NCBI GenBank assembly: GCA_002077065.1
Contig: NAJO01000013.1
Coordinates: 992,001 to 1,056,000, forward strand
Source: Cryoendolithus antarcticus
Lineage: Eukaryota > Ascomycota > Dothideomycetes > Cladosporiales > Cladosporiaceae
DNA: 64,000 nucleotides
Reading direction: 5' to 3'
The notes below the pieces were generated by a model. The model had not been told where the DNA came from, searched no databases, and saw only the letters and a program-made list of their open reading frames with translations. A program made the position numbers and the translations under genes. This document shows, in pieces, positions 1 through 11,445 of this stretch. How positions within the stretch are numbered: position 1 is the stretch's first letter; each line of letters opens with the position of its first letter.

Positions 1-318
1 CTCACTCTGGCTTAGTCCAACTCATATTAGGGTCTCAAGGGAGTGAGTACGTATCGACACGCTTTTCGCTTGATGCTATCGGTCCTCCGATTAATATGGC
101 GTTTGTTCAGGCGGTACGCAAGGCGCGTTCAGCACCACGCCTGCCATGTGCTGCACAAATCTTGCAGATCTACGACAGAATCATAGCAGCCTTGCATGCT
201 ACGTTCGAAGTGCGTGAGACACGTCACAAGATATGGCATCGCTGAGGCTAACATGTGAAGTCATACACCATTGCGGGTTTCTGGTGCTCGCCACAGTCGA
301 GACCGAACAACGTGCGGC

Positions 319-1637
319 TCACTCGTACGTCGGCGGCGAGAGGAAATCCGCTACGTCGCCGACCACGAATCCAGCCGCAGGCCTCACGATGTAATGGTCC
401 ATTTGGCCATTGCATGCCGCGTCCGCGCACGGATAAGTCCATGTTGTGCACAGCGAGGAACTGTAATCGTAATCGACGCCGAAGACGTATCCGCCATTCC
501 TCACCTGGTCCCGATATGCCTGCAATGATGGGCTGGAGAACGTGCTCTGAAAGTCCCCTCTAGCTGATCTGCGGGCTCCGCAGGTATAGCGGACAGTGAA
601 TCCATCCGTGTTCTTTTCGGTCTGGCCACAAGGGACGGTGGAAGGTATCGGACTGGCTTGCTGGGTATTCGTAGATGTTGTAGTCACAATCGTCGTGGAG
701 AAAACCGTCTCGGTCCGCGTGAGCGCGCTCGTAGGTGGCGGGGCCATCACGACGACTGACGTCCAGATTGTAGCAGTGACGGTTCTGCGTTGCATTAGTA
801 TGTGCAAGTCATGATTCGACAAGGCGACTAACCCCTACGCTATATTCGTGGCGGTCACACTAGTAATAGTGGTAGCAGGAGTCCTCACAGGGATGACTGG
901 AGTATTTGTGACTGTTGTAGTTCGCGGTGTCTCCAAGCATGTGCAGACGCCTCCGACGAAGGCTGACGCTTGTTTCTGTAGGCTGCTGAGCTGTGACGCC
1001 TTGGGATCAAACGCCCGCGCGGTTAGAACTGCGCTCGTGACTGTTCTCGTGGAAATGGTCGAGCCCATGAGAGAGTAGACATGGTTTGGAAAGGCTGTTC
1101 CGGCGCTTCGTACTGTAAGCATACCATCGCGTTTGACAAAGATTGTAGCAATGACTGTACCGGTGGAGGTGCTGATGTCCTAAAAAATTGTGAGGTCGGA
1201 GAACACTGTGTGTCGAGGATGTGGGTACACCTACGATTCCGGTAGTCCTCACATCCAGTGTGACAGCCTGATCAGGCGTCTGCGTGCTCGTAGATGTCAA
1301 AGTCACTGTACTAGGTGTGACACTGGGAAATGTCAGTGTTCATACAATTGCAACGGCTTCAGGAGACGGGCGTGATTGACACAGTAGTGACTGTAGTTGT
1401 AACTTTGCTCGTTCCTGCGATGTACGTGACCGTCGACGCTGGCGCTGTACTGGTACAGGTCTGCACGGGCACGGGGTAGTTTTGAGAGCACCATGACTGT
1501 GCTAGCGAGTAGGTCTTGAGGGCAGACGCGAGAGTCGCGCTGAGACCCGTGCAGGTTGTGGATGCAGGACATGAAGCCGTGGCGAATGTACCAGAAACGA
1601 CAGTGGAGAGCAATAGAATAGTCTTCGAGGACAACAT
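319..1637 (-). CDS. Secreted Ser/Thr-rich hypothetical protein (spliced)
   Basis: I do not recognise this protein. The ATG at 1637 opens a clear signal peptide (MLSSKTILLLSTVVSG) followed by a Cys-containing segment and long Thr/Ser/Val-rich stretches typical of O-glycosylated fungal wall or secreted proteins. The reading frame is carried over at least three introns. Two are well supported: 785-838 (donor GTAGGG, acceptor CGCAG) and 1180-1234 (donor GTAGGT, acceptor TTTTAG). The first intron, around 1320-1430, is uncertain. The last exon (784-319) is a more globular domain with several Cys, Tyr and Trp residues, ending in TGA at 319-321. A GTACGA near 327 could act as a further donor, so the C-terminus is tentative. 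No membrane anchor or catalytic motif is visible. Confidence 0.55.
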
Positions 1638-2527
1638 GATGATGTGGAATATGCTCAAGCGAATGGCTGCAGATTTACTTACTCGAAGAGAACGCAGTCG
1701 GGGGTAACCAACGTTTGTGTACGGGTTTCATGCTCTGCGGTCAAACAATAATCATCTCCGCGCACATTTTGTGGCTGGCTGTGCATTCAGATGCCATGAG
1801 GCTTTGAGAGAAGCTGGAGGGGTCGCGCTAAAGCCTGGACAGGCGGCACATTCTCCTCTGGGGTGTAGACTTCCGGCTTTGTGAAATAGACTATTGCGGG
1901 GTTCAATCTAGAAGACTTGCGTCTTTCCGGAGAGGCGTGATGTGTGGTAGCCAGACATGGACACGAAGGCTGGTTGAATGTCTAATACGGTAGGAGCTGC
2001 AATGAGCTTCTCCGTGGGAATCTTCCGCAAGTCAGGGCCAAATAGAGCAGCATCTTTGTTCTTCTTCAAAAGTTGATGTGGCTGTTCGGCAATGAGTGTA
2101 GAGCGATCCTCGAGGCGGCTGGGGCTTGGCTTATATTAGCGTATGTCACAGATCTAGACCAGATGCGGGCTGCATTGTCCCCGCAGCTTTGCCAATCCGT
2201 ACAGAGGGTTAAGAGAGAAAGGACGGAGGGGATTGTTGCTTGAACGTTGAGGGGATAAAAGGCGCGTGAGACGGTGGACATGACGCCGTTTGCATGCAGT
2301 GCAAGCGACGTAGAGTGTGTATAGTAGGCAGGGTTGAAAGGCTGTCATCGTCGTGGAGTGCGCGAACGAGGCGTGGGGCTTGTCACATTGCACGAAACAA
2401 GGAAAGCACGGTATCGGGTTGCACCTGCCACACGAAATGCTGCGTCACATACAAACATCACCTGATGACCATATGCAATATCAACGACCCCAAAACCACG
2501 ACTGGAACTCCGATGATGCCAAAAACA
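1638..2527. other. Intergenic, no gene seen
   Basis: Only short ORFs without codon structure or recognisable motifs are present on either strand. The left part should hold the promoter of the secreted protein gene transcribed leftward from 1637. A run of five A at 2521-2525 belongs to the downstream tRNA as its Pol III terminator when read on the minus strand. Confidence 0.5.
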
Positions 2528-2616
2528 TCTCCACACGCGGGATCGAACCGCGGGCCTCAAGATGGCGTTGTTGGTCACATTACAGTCTTGCGCTCTTCCA
2601 GCTGAGCTATGTAGAG
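2528..2616 (-). tRNA. tRNA-Tyr (GTA) with a 16-nt intron
   Basis: Read on the minus strand, the 89 nt fold into a full cloverleaf. The acceptor is CTCTACA paired with TGTGGAG plus discriminator A, the D arm is GCTC/GAGC, the anticodon stem CAAGA/TCTTG, and the T arm CGCGG-TTCGATC-CCGCG. The anticodon loop reads CTGTAA, giving anticodon GTA. A 16-nt insertion one base 3' of the anticodon is the usual place for nuclear tRNA introns. The first pair is C1-G72, a hallmark of eukaryotic tRNA-Tyr. The internal B box (GGTTCGATCCC) is intact, and a T5 Pol III terminator follows directly (minus strand, 2525-2521). Removing the intron leaves 73 nt, the normal length. Confidence 0.93.
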
Positions 2617-2985
2617 CATGTTGGGTGTCAAAAATCTATCATACATATAGCTTTGACAAGCGGCATGAAAAGCTGTGGAGCGTAAGCGTGTGCGCAAGGT
2701 AAATCAAAGGTCTCCCAAACGACCGAAGTCCTGGTGCATGCAAAAGTTGACGTGAATCTTCGCAGCATTCGTCTCGTGAAACCTGACAGCGATGATCGGA
2801 TGATGCGAGAGGAGAGACTGAAGCGCAAGAAAGTGGTGAACCCCAGTATGAACTGTACCTTAGGGCACTTCGCGTGCCTATGGCGTCGTGCAGGTAGCAA
2901 GCCGGAACGCCCAGCTACCTTTCCTTCCGAAACCCACACCATCTGATATACACTCATGATTTGCCAACCCTTTACATCATGCCCA

Positions 2986-3982
2986 CTACTCCACAAACTC
3001 TTTCACCTTGCCCAGCCACCTCACATACTCCTGCTGCTCCTTCACATCAATGTACTCCGGAATGAAAATAGCCAGTGCCGTGTCAATGCCTCTCTCATTT
3101 AGGTAAGCCTCGAACAGTGCCTGCAGATCCTCGTCCAGTTGCATGAAGGGCGGTCCAGCGTATGCGGTCTCTGTATCTAGCGGCTGACTTGCTACTTGAG
3201 CCTTCGGGAGGTCGGCTGAAGGGAAGTGTGTGACATTCTCCACACGGAACTCGCCAGAGTCTGCCATGAGGTTGATGCGGAGAGCGCCCTTGTTTGGCGA
3301 CGATGGGTGGGAGATGAGCACGTTGACGTTCGCGGGGAGAAGACTTTGCTCGTCCTGGAAATGGTCAGTAGTCGTCGCCGATATACAGAACATGACAACA
3401 TACCTCAGCACTCCTCAGCTCATCGCGGTCAGCCGGCGCAACATCATCCTCCGGCGCGACCTTGAAGTTCCCACCACCCGTCTTGCCTTGGTTGATCGCC
3501 CCCTTGGAGTTCGCACCGCCGCTCTGCCCCTCCGCCAACTCATCCTCCTCGTCCATGAGCGCCTCATCTGAGCTCTCCGGGTCTTCATACGGCGTGTTGA
3601 ATTCAGCAATCGAGAAGCGGACCTCGATCAGCTCGCCCTCGTAATTCCGGCTTAGCTTGACGACAGTCTCGCCATCAGTCTCATGTAGCTTCCAGTCTGT
3701 GTCGTTGAAGAAGGCCTCGACGTTCCCGTTTGACCCTACAGTCGTCTCGGCGTTTTCAGACTCAAGCTGGAGCTCTGACTGGAGTTTTGCCGCGAGTTCT
3801 GTTGATGATGCGTCGAATGTCCGGCGAGACGTGCTGAACGCTGCTGCTAGGCATGGCGATTGTGTGCGAAGAGGTGTGCTGAATGATGTCCATGATGGTC
3901 TTATCGATGTGCGGATGGAGGAGGATGTGATGCGAGATGTTGCTCGGGGCGCTGCGCGGGCGATGGCGCGAAGGGACTGCAT
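2986..3982 (-). CDS. MAM33: Mitochondrial acidic matrix protein MAM33 (p32 family)
   Basis: This p32/MAM33 family member is a doughnut-shaped, acidic mitochondrial matrix protein linked to mitoribosome assembly and respiratory gene expression. Translation is placed at the ATG at 3982 (MQSLRAIARAAPRA), which gives an Arg/Ser-rich mitochondrial presequence; an upstream in-frame ATG at 4081 is less likely. One intron, 3355-3403 (49 nt, donor GTATGT, acceptor TTCCAG, phase 0), joins two exons into 315 residues. The C-terminal half has the family signature ending in the EYIDVKEQQEYVRWL segment. The middle carries a very acidic, Asp/Glu-rich stretch as expected. It is divergent from the citrate carrier gene, with about 316 bp of shared upstream sequence. 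Confidence 0.9.
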
Positions 3983-4298
3983 AGTGGGAACTTTTCTCGA
4001 AGACGGCGGCAAGATCTGGAGTAGCTTGAAAGGTCGCAAGATCGAAGGATGGATATGTACACTGGATATGGTGTACCGCATGTGATGGAAGGTTTACAGC
4101 GAGCTCGGGAGTGTGGCGGACCTCGTTCCGCTCCAAGAATGACGAGCATCTCGAATGTTTGAACACGAAGGTACTCCCCTACCAACAATAGCCCCGATGC
4201 GTAGCAGCTAGTACTAGCAAGATCGACGTAGCCTACTCGGTCAGGAGTGTCAGATCTCGTACACGTCTTGAGCCATTGAGACTCACCGCTACGCGATC
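3983..4298. promoter_or_regulatory. Divergent promoter region MAM33 / citrate carrier
   Basis: This 316-bp interval separates two head-to-head genes whose products are both mitochondrial. No TATA box or obvious repeated operator is visible. The role as a shared promoter is inferred from orientation alone. Confidence 0.5.
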
Positions 4299-5228
4299 AT
4301 GTCAACAACCACAGTGCCAAACATTGGCCTCACAACCCACCAATCCCAGTCGCCAAAGAAGAAGGAGAAACCTTCACCACTTCGAAGTGTCCTGGCAGGC
4401 TCATCCGCTGGCGCCGTCGAGATCGCGATCACGTACCCAGCCGAATTCGCGAAAACTCGCATACAGCTCAACTCCCGACTGTCTGCAGCAAAGAAGGTCC
4501 CGTTCCCTCCGTTTGGTGCACAATGGTATGCTGGATGCACGACTTTGATCATTGGCAACAGCATAAAAGCTGGTGTTCGCTTCGTGGCGTTTGATCAATA
4601 CAAGCAATTACTCGGCGATGGACAGGGCGGGATATCGGGGCCCATGACAGTTGTGAGCGGCTTCCTGGCTGGGGCAACAGAGTCCCTGCTTGCTGTCACG
4701 CCGTTCGAGAGTATCAAGACGCAACTCATAGACGATCGCAAGCGGCCACAACCGCGCATGAACGGCTTTCTACACGGCTCTGGGGTCATCTTCCACGAGC
4801 AGGGTGTCAGGGGGTTCTTTAAGGGATTCGTGCCAACAACTGCAAGACAGGCTGCGAATTCAGCTGTGCGTTTCTCGTCGTATACGTCTCTGAAGCAGCT
4901 GGCGCAATCATATGTGGCTCCTGGGGAGAAGTTGGGCGCCTTGTCCACGTTCGGCATTGGTGGGATGGCTGGAGTCATTACTGTGTATGCCACTCAGCCA
5001 ATTGATACGGTCAAGACGAGGATGCAGTCACTCGACGCGAAGGGTCTGTACAAGAACAGCATAGACTGCGCAGTCAAGATCTTCCGAGAAGAGGGTGTGC
5101 TGCAGTTGTGGAGTGGTGCGGTGCCGCGATTGGGCAGACTGGTGTTTAGTGGTGGCATCGTATTCACGATGTACGAGTATACCATGGACCTAATGGAGCG
5201 GCTGGATCCGGACAGGAAGTATGTGTGA
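4299..5228 (+). CDS. CTP1: Mitochondrial tricarboxylate (citrate) carrier
   Basis: The 309-residue, intron-free protein has the three repeated ~100-residue modules of the mitochondrial carrier family (SLC25), each with a PxD/E-x-x-K/R signature: YPAEFAKTR near residue 46, TPFESIKTQ near 142, and QPIDTVKTR near 241. The first and second signatures and the RFVAFDQYK segment match the citrate/tricarboxylate transport protein subgroup, which exchanges mitochondrial citrate for malate across the inner membrane. Length is normal for the family. It should supply cytosolic citrate for acetyl-CoA and lipid synthesis. The start at MSTTTVPNIG is the first in-frame ATG and gives the usual short N-terminus. 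Confidence 0.9.
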   Translation: MSTTTVPNIGLTTHQSQSPKKKEKPSPLRSVLAGSSAGAVEIAITYPAEFAKTRIQLNSRLSAAKKVPFPPFGAQWYAGCTTLIIGNSIKAGVRFVAFDQYKQLLGDGQGGISGPMTVVSGFLAGATESLLAVTPFESIKTQLIDDRKRPQPRMNGFLHGSGVIFHEQGVRGFFKGFVPTTARQAANSAVRFSSYTSLKQLAQSYVAPGEKLGALSTFGIGGMAGVITVYATQPIDTVKTRMQSLDAKGLYKNSIDCAVKIFREEGVLQLWSGAVPRLGRLVFSGGIVFTMYEYTMDLMERLDPDRKYV

Positions 5229-5600
5229 CCAGCCTCAGCCTGAGGTAAGGTTCAAGTCAAGTTGTTCGATCCGGCCAACCAGGAACGATGTCGTTCTGCT
5301 CTTGCCTGCTTTGCTACGGCTCGGCGCACTTCTCAAGCACCAGTGCGTACGCTATTCGGGACAGCGAGAACGCCCAAGCGATGCCAACTTTGCTGAAATC
5401 TGGAAATCCAAGACTTCGCCTGCTTCGGGACATATCTTTCAAGAAACCAGCTCGACTGCACCGCAGCGCCGGACGCTTGACCCTGTCAAAGCTTTTGATA
5501 ATCGTTCATTCTGAGACTGAACCGCACTCTGCAGCAGAGCAATAGGGTCTAGCAGGTGGACCGCAACGCTGTAGACTTTGTACCTCTACACGAGGGCCTT
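5229..5600. other. Intergenic between convergent genes
   Basis: This is the 3' flank of the citrate carrier and of the FAH-like gene, which converge here. Only short ORFs without recognisable similarity are present. Confidence 0.5.
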
Positions 5601-6878
5601 TCATAGCAAATGATCAAATGGCTTGGCAGGCAAGAGCGTCCCAACGCACTCTCCGAACCCCACGCCCTCACCACAGTACCCATCTAATGTTACTACTTCG
5701 CCATCTTCAAGATACCCTCTTGGCGGAGTGGCGCCTTGCTTCATGAACTCCATCAGACAGCCATGTTGGTCTTCGCCACTACCACTCACGGTCCCTGTCG
5801 CCACAATGTCGCCGGTCCGCAGCCCACAGCCAGCCAAGGCCTGCTGCGACAGACATTGCTCAAGCGTCCAGTACATGTAGGCGCTGTTGGACTTGCATGT
5901 GATGCTGGAGGACTTTCGATCAGTCTCACTGGATAAGTGGACCTGGAGCGTAATGTCTAGTGCTTCGTTTCCGGAGTCACTCAGATGCTTGGGGATGTTC
6001 ACGCCTTCCCTACGGGCGATCGAAGGCTTGCGGAAGGCTTTCAGCGCTTCTGATGTGACAATCCAAGGTGAGACGTTCGTGCCTAGGTTCTTGCCGTTCA
6101 GTGGACCGAGGGGATTCATCTCCAGTGCTTGGATGTCTCGGGCTGGATTGTATTAGTGTACTCCCGCGAGAAGAAGGCAGCGTCAGAACTTACAGCTCCA
6201 GTCGTTCACCAGGACGAAACCGAAGATGTGATCGCCAGCATCCTTCGCAAGCAGCCTTTCTTTTCTCGGCAGCGGCTTCCCCACGATAGCGCCTAGTTCA
6301 AGCTCATAGTCCATCCTTCGACTTTGCCCGAAAGTAATGTCACTCGCTCCTGGCTTACCTGTCCAGTACGTCCCAATCGGTCGATTCTGCGGAGTGCCAG
6401 AGACGTCAAGGCTACTGCATCGACCAGCATACCCTATGGGCTGGTAGAAGAAGGCCGGTGGATGTGAGCGAGTCCCTGTCATGGCTTCTGAAGCGTTCTG
6501 GACGTGGTCGAAGGAGCAGCTGAAGTCAGAGAAATCGCCACAGCTGACAGGGAGGTGCATGGTGACGGACGCGATGGGCTCTATTGCATTCTGGGGCAGC
6601 TTGCTTGGGTCCTTTAGGGCGGTTTGAAGCTTGCTTCGGACATCTTGGTGGACCGTTTTGGGTAATGCTGCGAAGCCATTCAGGGTGGGATGCGAGAAGA
6701 TCGAAGATGGTAGATCCGGAATGTCCTGCAGTATGTCGTTCAGATCTGCTAGAAATATGATATTGTCTTTTAGTCGTGTCACGCCTTGTGGCTCTGGGCG
6801 ACTTGTAGAAGATCCTATGCCAAACGGGACGTTCTCTATGCCAAAGTGTGAGCTGTAGCCGGATAGTGGTGAAGTCAT
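5601..6878 (-). CDS. Fumarylacetoacetase-family hydrolase
   Basis: Two exons (6878-6194 and 6142-5601) join across a 51-nt intron (6143-6193; donor GTAAGT) to give 408 residues, the size of full fumarylacetoacetases. The N-terminal FAH domain is present (ENVPFGIGSS), as are the segment IGYAGRCSSLDVSGTP, a His in FDHVQNA at the place of the catalytic base, the metal-binding acidic stretch MDYELELGAIVG, and VNDWSARDIQ. Known members cleave 4-fumarylacetoacetate to fumarate and acetoacetate using a divalent metal. The sequence departs from the usual FAH around the active-site loop, and the gene sits beside a cupin and a regulator rather than homogentisate dioxygenase. I therefore infer a paralogue for another aromatic or diketo substrate. 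Confidence 0.85.
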
Positions 6879-7224
6879 GGTCGTAGCGTCTCAAGGTTGG
6901 TGCGTTCCTTGAGTGTATGAGAGCTGTCTAGTATGCAGCCTTCGGGTCTTCTTTACTTTCTGTACAGGTCTCTTGTGCAGTTCTTCGGGTTAATGTTGTG
7001 TCGGACACTTCGTTGCCGTGATCCGTGGGTGTGTCCACTTCATCCGAATGAGCATACCTTGAAGTATGCTTCGGGTCAAGAAGGATAGTAGGTGACATCT
7101 CAATTCGATTCTGGACAAGTCTCGTATCAGAGTGGACCCCGAGGAAGTCACAGAAATCACAGCAGAGTGTTGAGTTACAACACCAAGTCAACTATCATCT
7201 AATAGACCAAATACAATCGACAAA
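6879..7224. promoter_or_regulatory. Divergent FAH/cupin promoter with three TTCGGG boxes
   Basis: This 346-bp head-to-head interval contains TTCGGG at 6941-6946, 6984-6989 and 7070-7075, all in the same orientation. The first and third lie in the similar contexts GTATGC..TTCGGGTC. CGG half-sites are the usual core recognised by Zn2Cys6 regulators, and such a regulator is encoded one gene away (8294-11341). That it acts here is inference. Confidence 0.45.
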
Positions 7225-7841
7225 ATGGCCCAAGAGAACGACCTTCGACCATTGATTCGCATCATCACCACTCACGATGCCGAAGGCAAAAGCGTTATCT
7301 CAGACCAGCTGGACGAGAAGCTGCCAACGACGGTCGTCGATAACGGCAGTGCTATCTTCTCGCTCCCCTATGTCACACAGCAGTTTCCAGTCGAGATGAA
7401 CGACGGCAAGGATCTCGATGGCTACCAAAAGTACCTCGCGTCACCTCCAGGGCTGGTGAACACCACCGGGACTGTCGTGCGGATCGTGGACGTCAAGCCA
7501 GGGCATCTGAGTCCGATGCATCGGTGCGTGCGGAAGGCGTCAGCGATTGACATTGTTGACGAGGGCGTCAGAGCTAATGTTCTCGCAGCACTGTCTCGCT
7601 AGATTTGGGAATTGTGTTACAAGGTGACATGGAGCTTGTGCTCGACAGTGGCGAAACGAGACGAATGGGACCTGGCGATCAGTGCATCCAACGAGGGACG
7701 ATGCATGCATGGAGGAACCTGAGCGACACGAAGTGGGCGAGGATGATCTATGTCTTGCAGCCCAGTCAGCCAATTGTTGTAGATGGAAAGAAGCTGGGAG
7801 AGGATCTAGCGACGATGCAAGGTGTGCCGGCTTCGTCGTGA
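7225..7841 (+). CDS. Cupin-domain protein
   Basis: Two exons (7225-7523 and 7589-7841) join across a 65-nt intron (acceptor TCTCGCAG, phase 2) to give 183 residues. The C-terminal half is a single cupin_2 barrel: PGHLSPMHR, then GDMELVLDSGE, the glycine-rich turn GPGDQCIQRGTMHAW, and a closing strand. His residues in MHR and MHAW are plausible metal ligands. The N-terminal 80 residues resemble the same region of a second cupin in this window (55267-55830), so the two are paralogues. Small fungal cupins of this type occur in catabolic and secondary-metabolite gene groups as isomerases or dioxygenases; the substrate is not readable here. It is divergent from the FAH-like gene and probably co-regulated with it. 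Confidence 0.8.
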
Positions 7842-8293
7842 TGATTGAGCGAAGTGGCTGCTGTGGCCGAAGGAGTCCAAATGTAGATGCATTATCTTCG
7901 GGTGTTGCTGCTCAGTGATTATGTCCATTAAGTAGATCGGCATGTCCTTGCTGTCGCTGAGATTGTTATGGTCTCAAAGGTGCTGGCATGCACGTTACGC
8001 AGTCTCGATGCACGCCACTGTTCATCTCCCTAGAGCACCCCATATCCTGACTAAGCGAGAGCACGCCGAGTCTAGCAGCTCCGCCTCCACTTTCTTCCCC
8101 AGATCTCGTTCCAGAGATCATCAGTTCACCCACTACGCGCCGTGCACCCACGCAGATCCGATCTTCTCGTTCGCTGCCATCCACTTCACACATTGCGACT
8201 CTCTGGTGTGCAGGCTCGTCTCCCGGCACGGTCTCCGGAGCATGCGGCGCAACACGGTTGGTGGTCAGACTTTACCAATAAGTCAAGCGAGAC
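7842..8293. other. Intergenic, regulator promoter
   Basis: These 452 bp lie between the cupin stop and the regulator start. They contain only short ORFs with no recognisable product; the interval presumably holds the promoter of the downstream transcription factor. Confidence 0.45.
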
Positions 8294-11200
8294 ATGGCTG
8301 AGAGCTCCCCAGCGAGCTCAGAGTCAGCGCCAGGCTTGCAGGCGCCACAGGAGAGTGCTACGGAACAGACGCCGGCCAAGCCCCGACATAGATGCTTCCT
8401 ATGTGATCGCACGTATGAGAGGCATGATCACCTGAATCGCCACCTGAAGACTCGTGCGTACTGCCCGCGTGCAGGTACGATGCAAGCTCTGATACGATTT
8501 AGATGATAACGAACGAGCGTACCGATGCCCAGATTGCGGGAAAGGCTTCAACAGAGCGTCAGTAGCTTGTATATCCTTACGCTACCGATCGAGTACTGAC
8601 ATCATTGACAGCGATCTGCTGAACCGCCATCGTGCTGCCCATGCCAAGGTGGATCAGGGCGAGCCTATGCGAAAGCGCATCGAGAAGGCCTGCGAAGCTT
8701 GCATACGTGCAAAGACCAAGTGCGACGATGATCGGCCGTGCAAAGTAGGTCAGACACGCTATTGTTGCGAACATGGGAACTGACTCACATTAGAGATGCA
8801 AGAAGCGCAAGGTGGAGTGCATCGACACCGAGGAGCGACGACCGTCTGAAGGGATGCCTATGATGCCAAATGTTACGAGTTTCGTACCGCCGGCGGACTC
8901 AAGTAACATACGTCGCGAGAGCACCGGCACCGTGGACGCGCCTCACCAGGTCCGACCGTCTCAGTCATTACAGCAGCCGACCTATGCAGCTCCCACGCCA
9001 CATAGCTACCAGGACGTGCTTATGCAACCTCCAATGCAGAAAATACCTGGTGCAGAGACTATGCCGGGACCATTGGGGCCTCCGACTGACATGAGCTATA
9101 TGATCTTCGACTATGGCTACCCCGACTTTTTCGAACAGATCATGATGCCAGGAGGACCTGGTATGAACGACGCAGCGTTGATGCCGCCCGATGTGATGAA
9201 CTTCAATGCAGACTTCGATTTCGGGCCTGCAGACTTTGACTTTAGCTTCCTATCGGATGGTCTCGCAAGAACACCTGCACCGCCGCCAGTCAAGGCGTTA
9301 CATGCCAGCGAGACGGTTCAAGAGAGTGTCCCCACGCCAGGATCTGAGGCAGGCTCACGATCCGAGGCATTGGACAAGTCGCCGTGGTCCTGGAATCATT
9401 GGATCCCTCCACAGGGCGTGCATGCGTTCTCGGAGCACTACGAGCTTGACGTCCAACAAGATCGTGTAGATGCCGCCGACCAGATGACGAGTCCGAGTGC
9501 GAGGCAATATCATCATGTTTCGCTTGACTACGAGGCAAGAGACCGGATGATGACAGTAGTCACGCAGTGCACGGTGCATCGATTGTGAGTCACTCAATTC
9601 ACCCTCACTGCGATCTCTGTCTCGCCTTAGCTTCTGGGGCAATGGATGGTAAATCATTGCTGACGGTAGCGCAGATCTGTTCCTTCGTTCCCTTCACTAC
9701 AATTGCTTGAAGATCTCATAGACCTGGCACTCCTACAAGACTCGTATCAAATCGACTCGATAATACACGCACCAACGTTCGATCCCAAGCGGACCCGTAC
9801 AGAGTCGCTTCTTGCAATGGTTGCAAAAGGGGCGGGTTGCGTTGCTCTGCCGCCTATCTGGAAAGTGGGATTGATCCTGCAAGAAGTCGTTCGCTTTGCA
9901 GTAGGCGAGATCTTCGAAAAAGATAACAGCACGACCCGAGAAATTCAAGCTGTCAGAGCAAGTATGCTGTGGATCTACATCGGCGTCTGGAGTGGCTTTC
10001 GGCGAAAGACCGAGATTGCGAGTGCCTTTCTGCAGCCAGTCGCAACGATGATGACATGGTCGAATGCATTTTCTCGCTTCCGCTACACGCAGGTGGCTCC
10101 AACGTTGCACGACTCAGACGCAGTGCTGGCGGAGAAATGGCGGGAGTGGGTTGAGCAAGAAAGCTGGAAGCGGTTGTGTTTCCACATTTTTCTGCACGAC
10201 TCGCAGGTAATGCTTGTGCAGATCCGTCCAGCACTCATATCATCCTCGCAGATGCTACTGCCCATACCTGCAGCGCGCGATCTGTGGCACGCCCCCAATG
10301 CACATGCATGGCGAAATGCATTTCTTGCACGACAAAGTCTCGACGGCACTCCGCTACCCTCACTGGTCGACATAGTGGCAGATCCTCTCTTGATCGGTAC
10401 GACGAAGCTTTACGCAGACAAGCCACTTTGCCAGCTCCTAGTGGCACATGCGATCGCACATGACGTGTCGGAGTACCGGCAACAAGCTCAGATGATGCGC
10501 CACTACCCTGTTCGGAGGCAGACGGAGCGTGGCCCAATGCATAACATGCGATTGCGAGAAATGTAGGTATCGACGACTTGTAGACCAGCGGAATGTCGAC
10601 TAACAACCTTGCAGATATGAGAGCTTATCGAACTTCCTTACCTTCAGCGAGACGGACACAGGCACGCCACCTGAGCTCACTTTCACACTGCACTTCTTGA
10701 TGATGACACTACATGTTTCGCTAGGCGACATACAGCTTTTCTCTGGGCGCGCAGGTGAGGACGAAGCTCGTAAGATCTACCCACAGATCAAGGCATGGAC
10801 AGAAGAGTCCGAGTCACGGCACGCCGTCTGGCACGCTGGCCAGGTGTTTCGAAGTGCTCGTACCTTCGAGAAGACAAGACTAAGAGACTTCTACGCTGTT
10901 GCCGTGCACCACGCCGCGCTAACGCTGTGGGTTTATGGCATGGTCACTTCGAACGCCAGTCGGAACAGCGGTATGCACACTCCGGTCGGGCATCGGGCTC
11001 GGCACTCGCAGATCCTACCGGTAGCGACACCCACTGGATTTACGAGGCAGAAGTTCTGTGTTGACGGCCCAGAAGATAAGCACTCGAAAGCATTTACTCA
11101 GCTTGGAAGAGGCGTGCCTGGCCTGCAGAGTGTACCGAGTGCCACCAATGACGTTTTACCAAGCAGGGGGGCCAACACGAACGTCGCTGGTGATTTCTGC

Positions 11201-11341
11201 GCGTTGTACAATACGAAAGGCGTCATGCTCATTGCTGCCGCTGTGCTGCGAGGTAACTTTCCTCAGAGTAAGCAGGGACTACCGCCACTTGTCGACAATC
11301 TGGCCAATCTGATGGACGAGCTTGGGCGGCTTTCCGACTGA
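8294..11341 (+). CDS. Fungal transcription factor with two C2H2 fingers plus a Zn2Cys6 cluster
   Basis: Six exons (8294-8453, 8503-8557, 8612-8744, 8794-9584, 9675-10562, 10615-11341) encode 917 residues. Two C2H2 fingers near residues 35-90 (CFLCDRTY..HLNRH and CPDCGKGF..LLNRH) are followed at once by a complete Zn2Cys6 cluster, C-x2-C-x6-C-x5-C-x2-C-x6-C (CEACIRAKTKC..CKRCKKRKVEC). A Pro/Asp-rich linker leads into the fungal-specific transcription factor (MHR) domain, with DLALLQDSYQ and WRNAFLARQS. Three introns cut the DNA-binding region itself, one inside each finger type, so the fingers only exist after splicing. This architecture is typical of pathway regulators. Its position suggests control of the FAH/cupin pair and perhaps the hydrolases downstream. 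Confidence 0.85.
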
Positions 11342-11445
11342 GGGCGATGGTGTCCGCAATTTACACTATGTTTGTCAACAATGTGAAGAGGAACAGTGGC
11401 GCTGTGACCTTGCTGGATTATACTACTATCAAATTGTACAAACGA

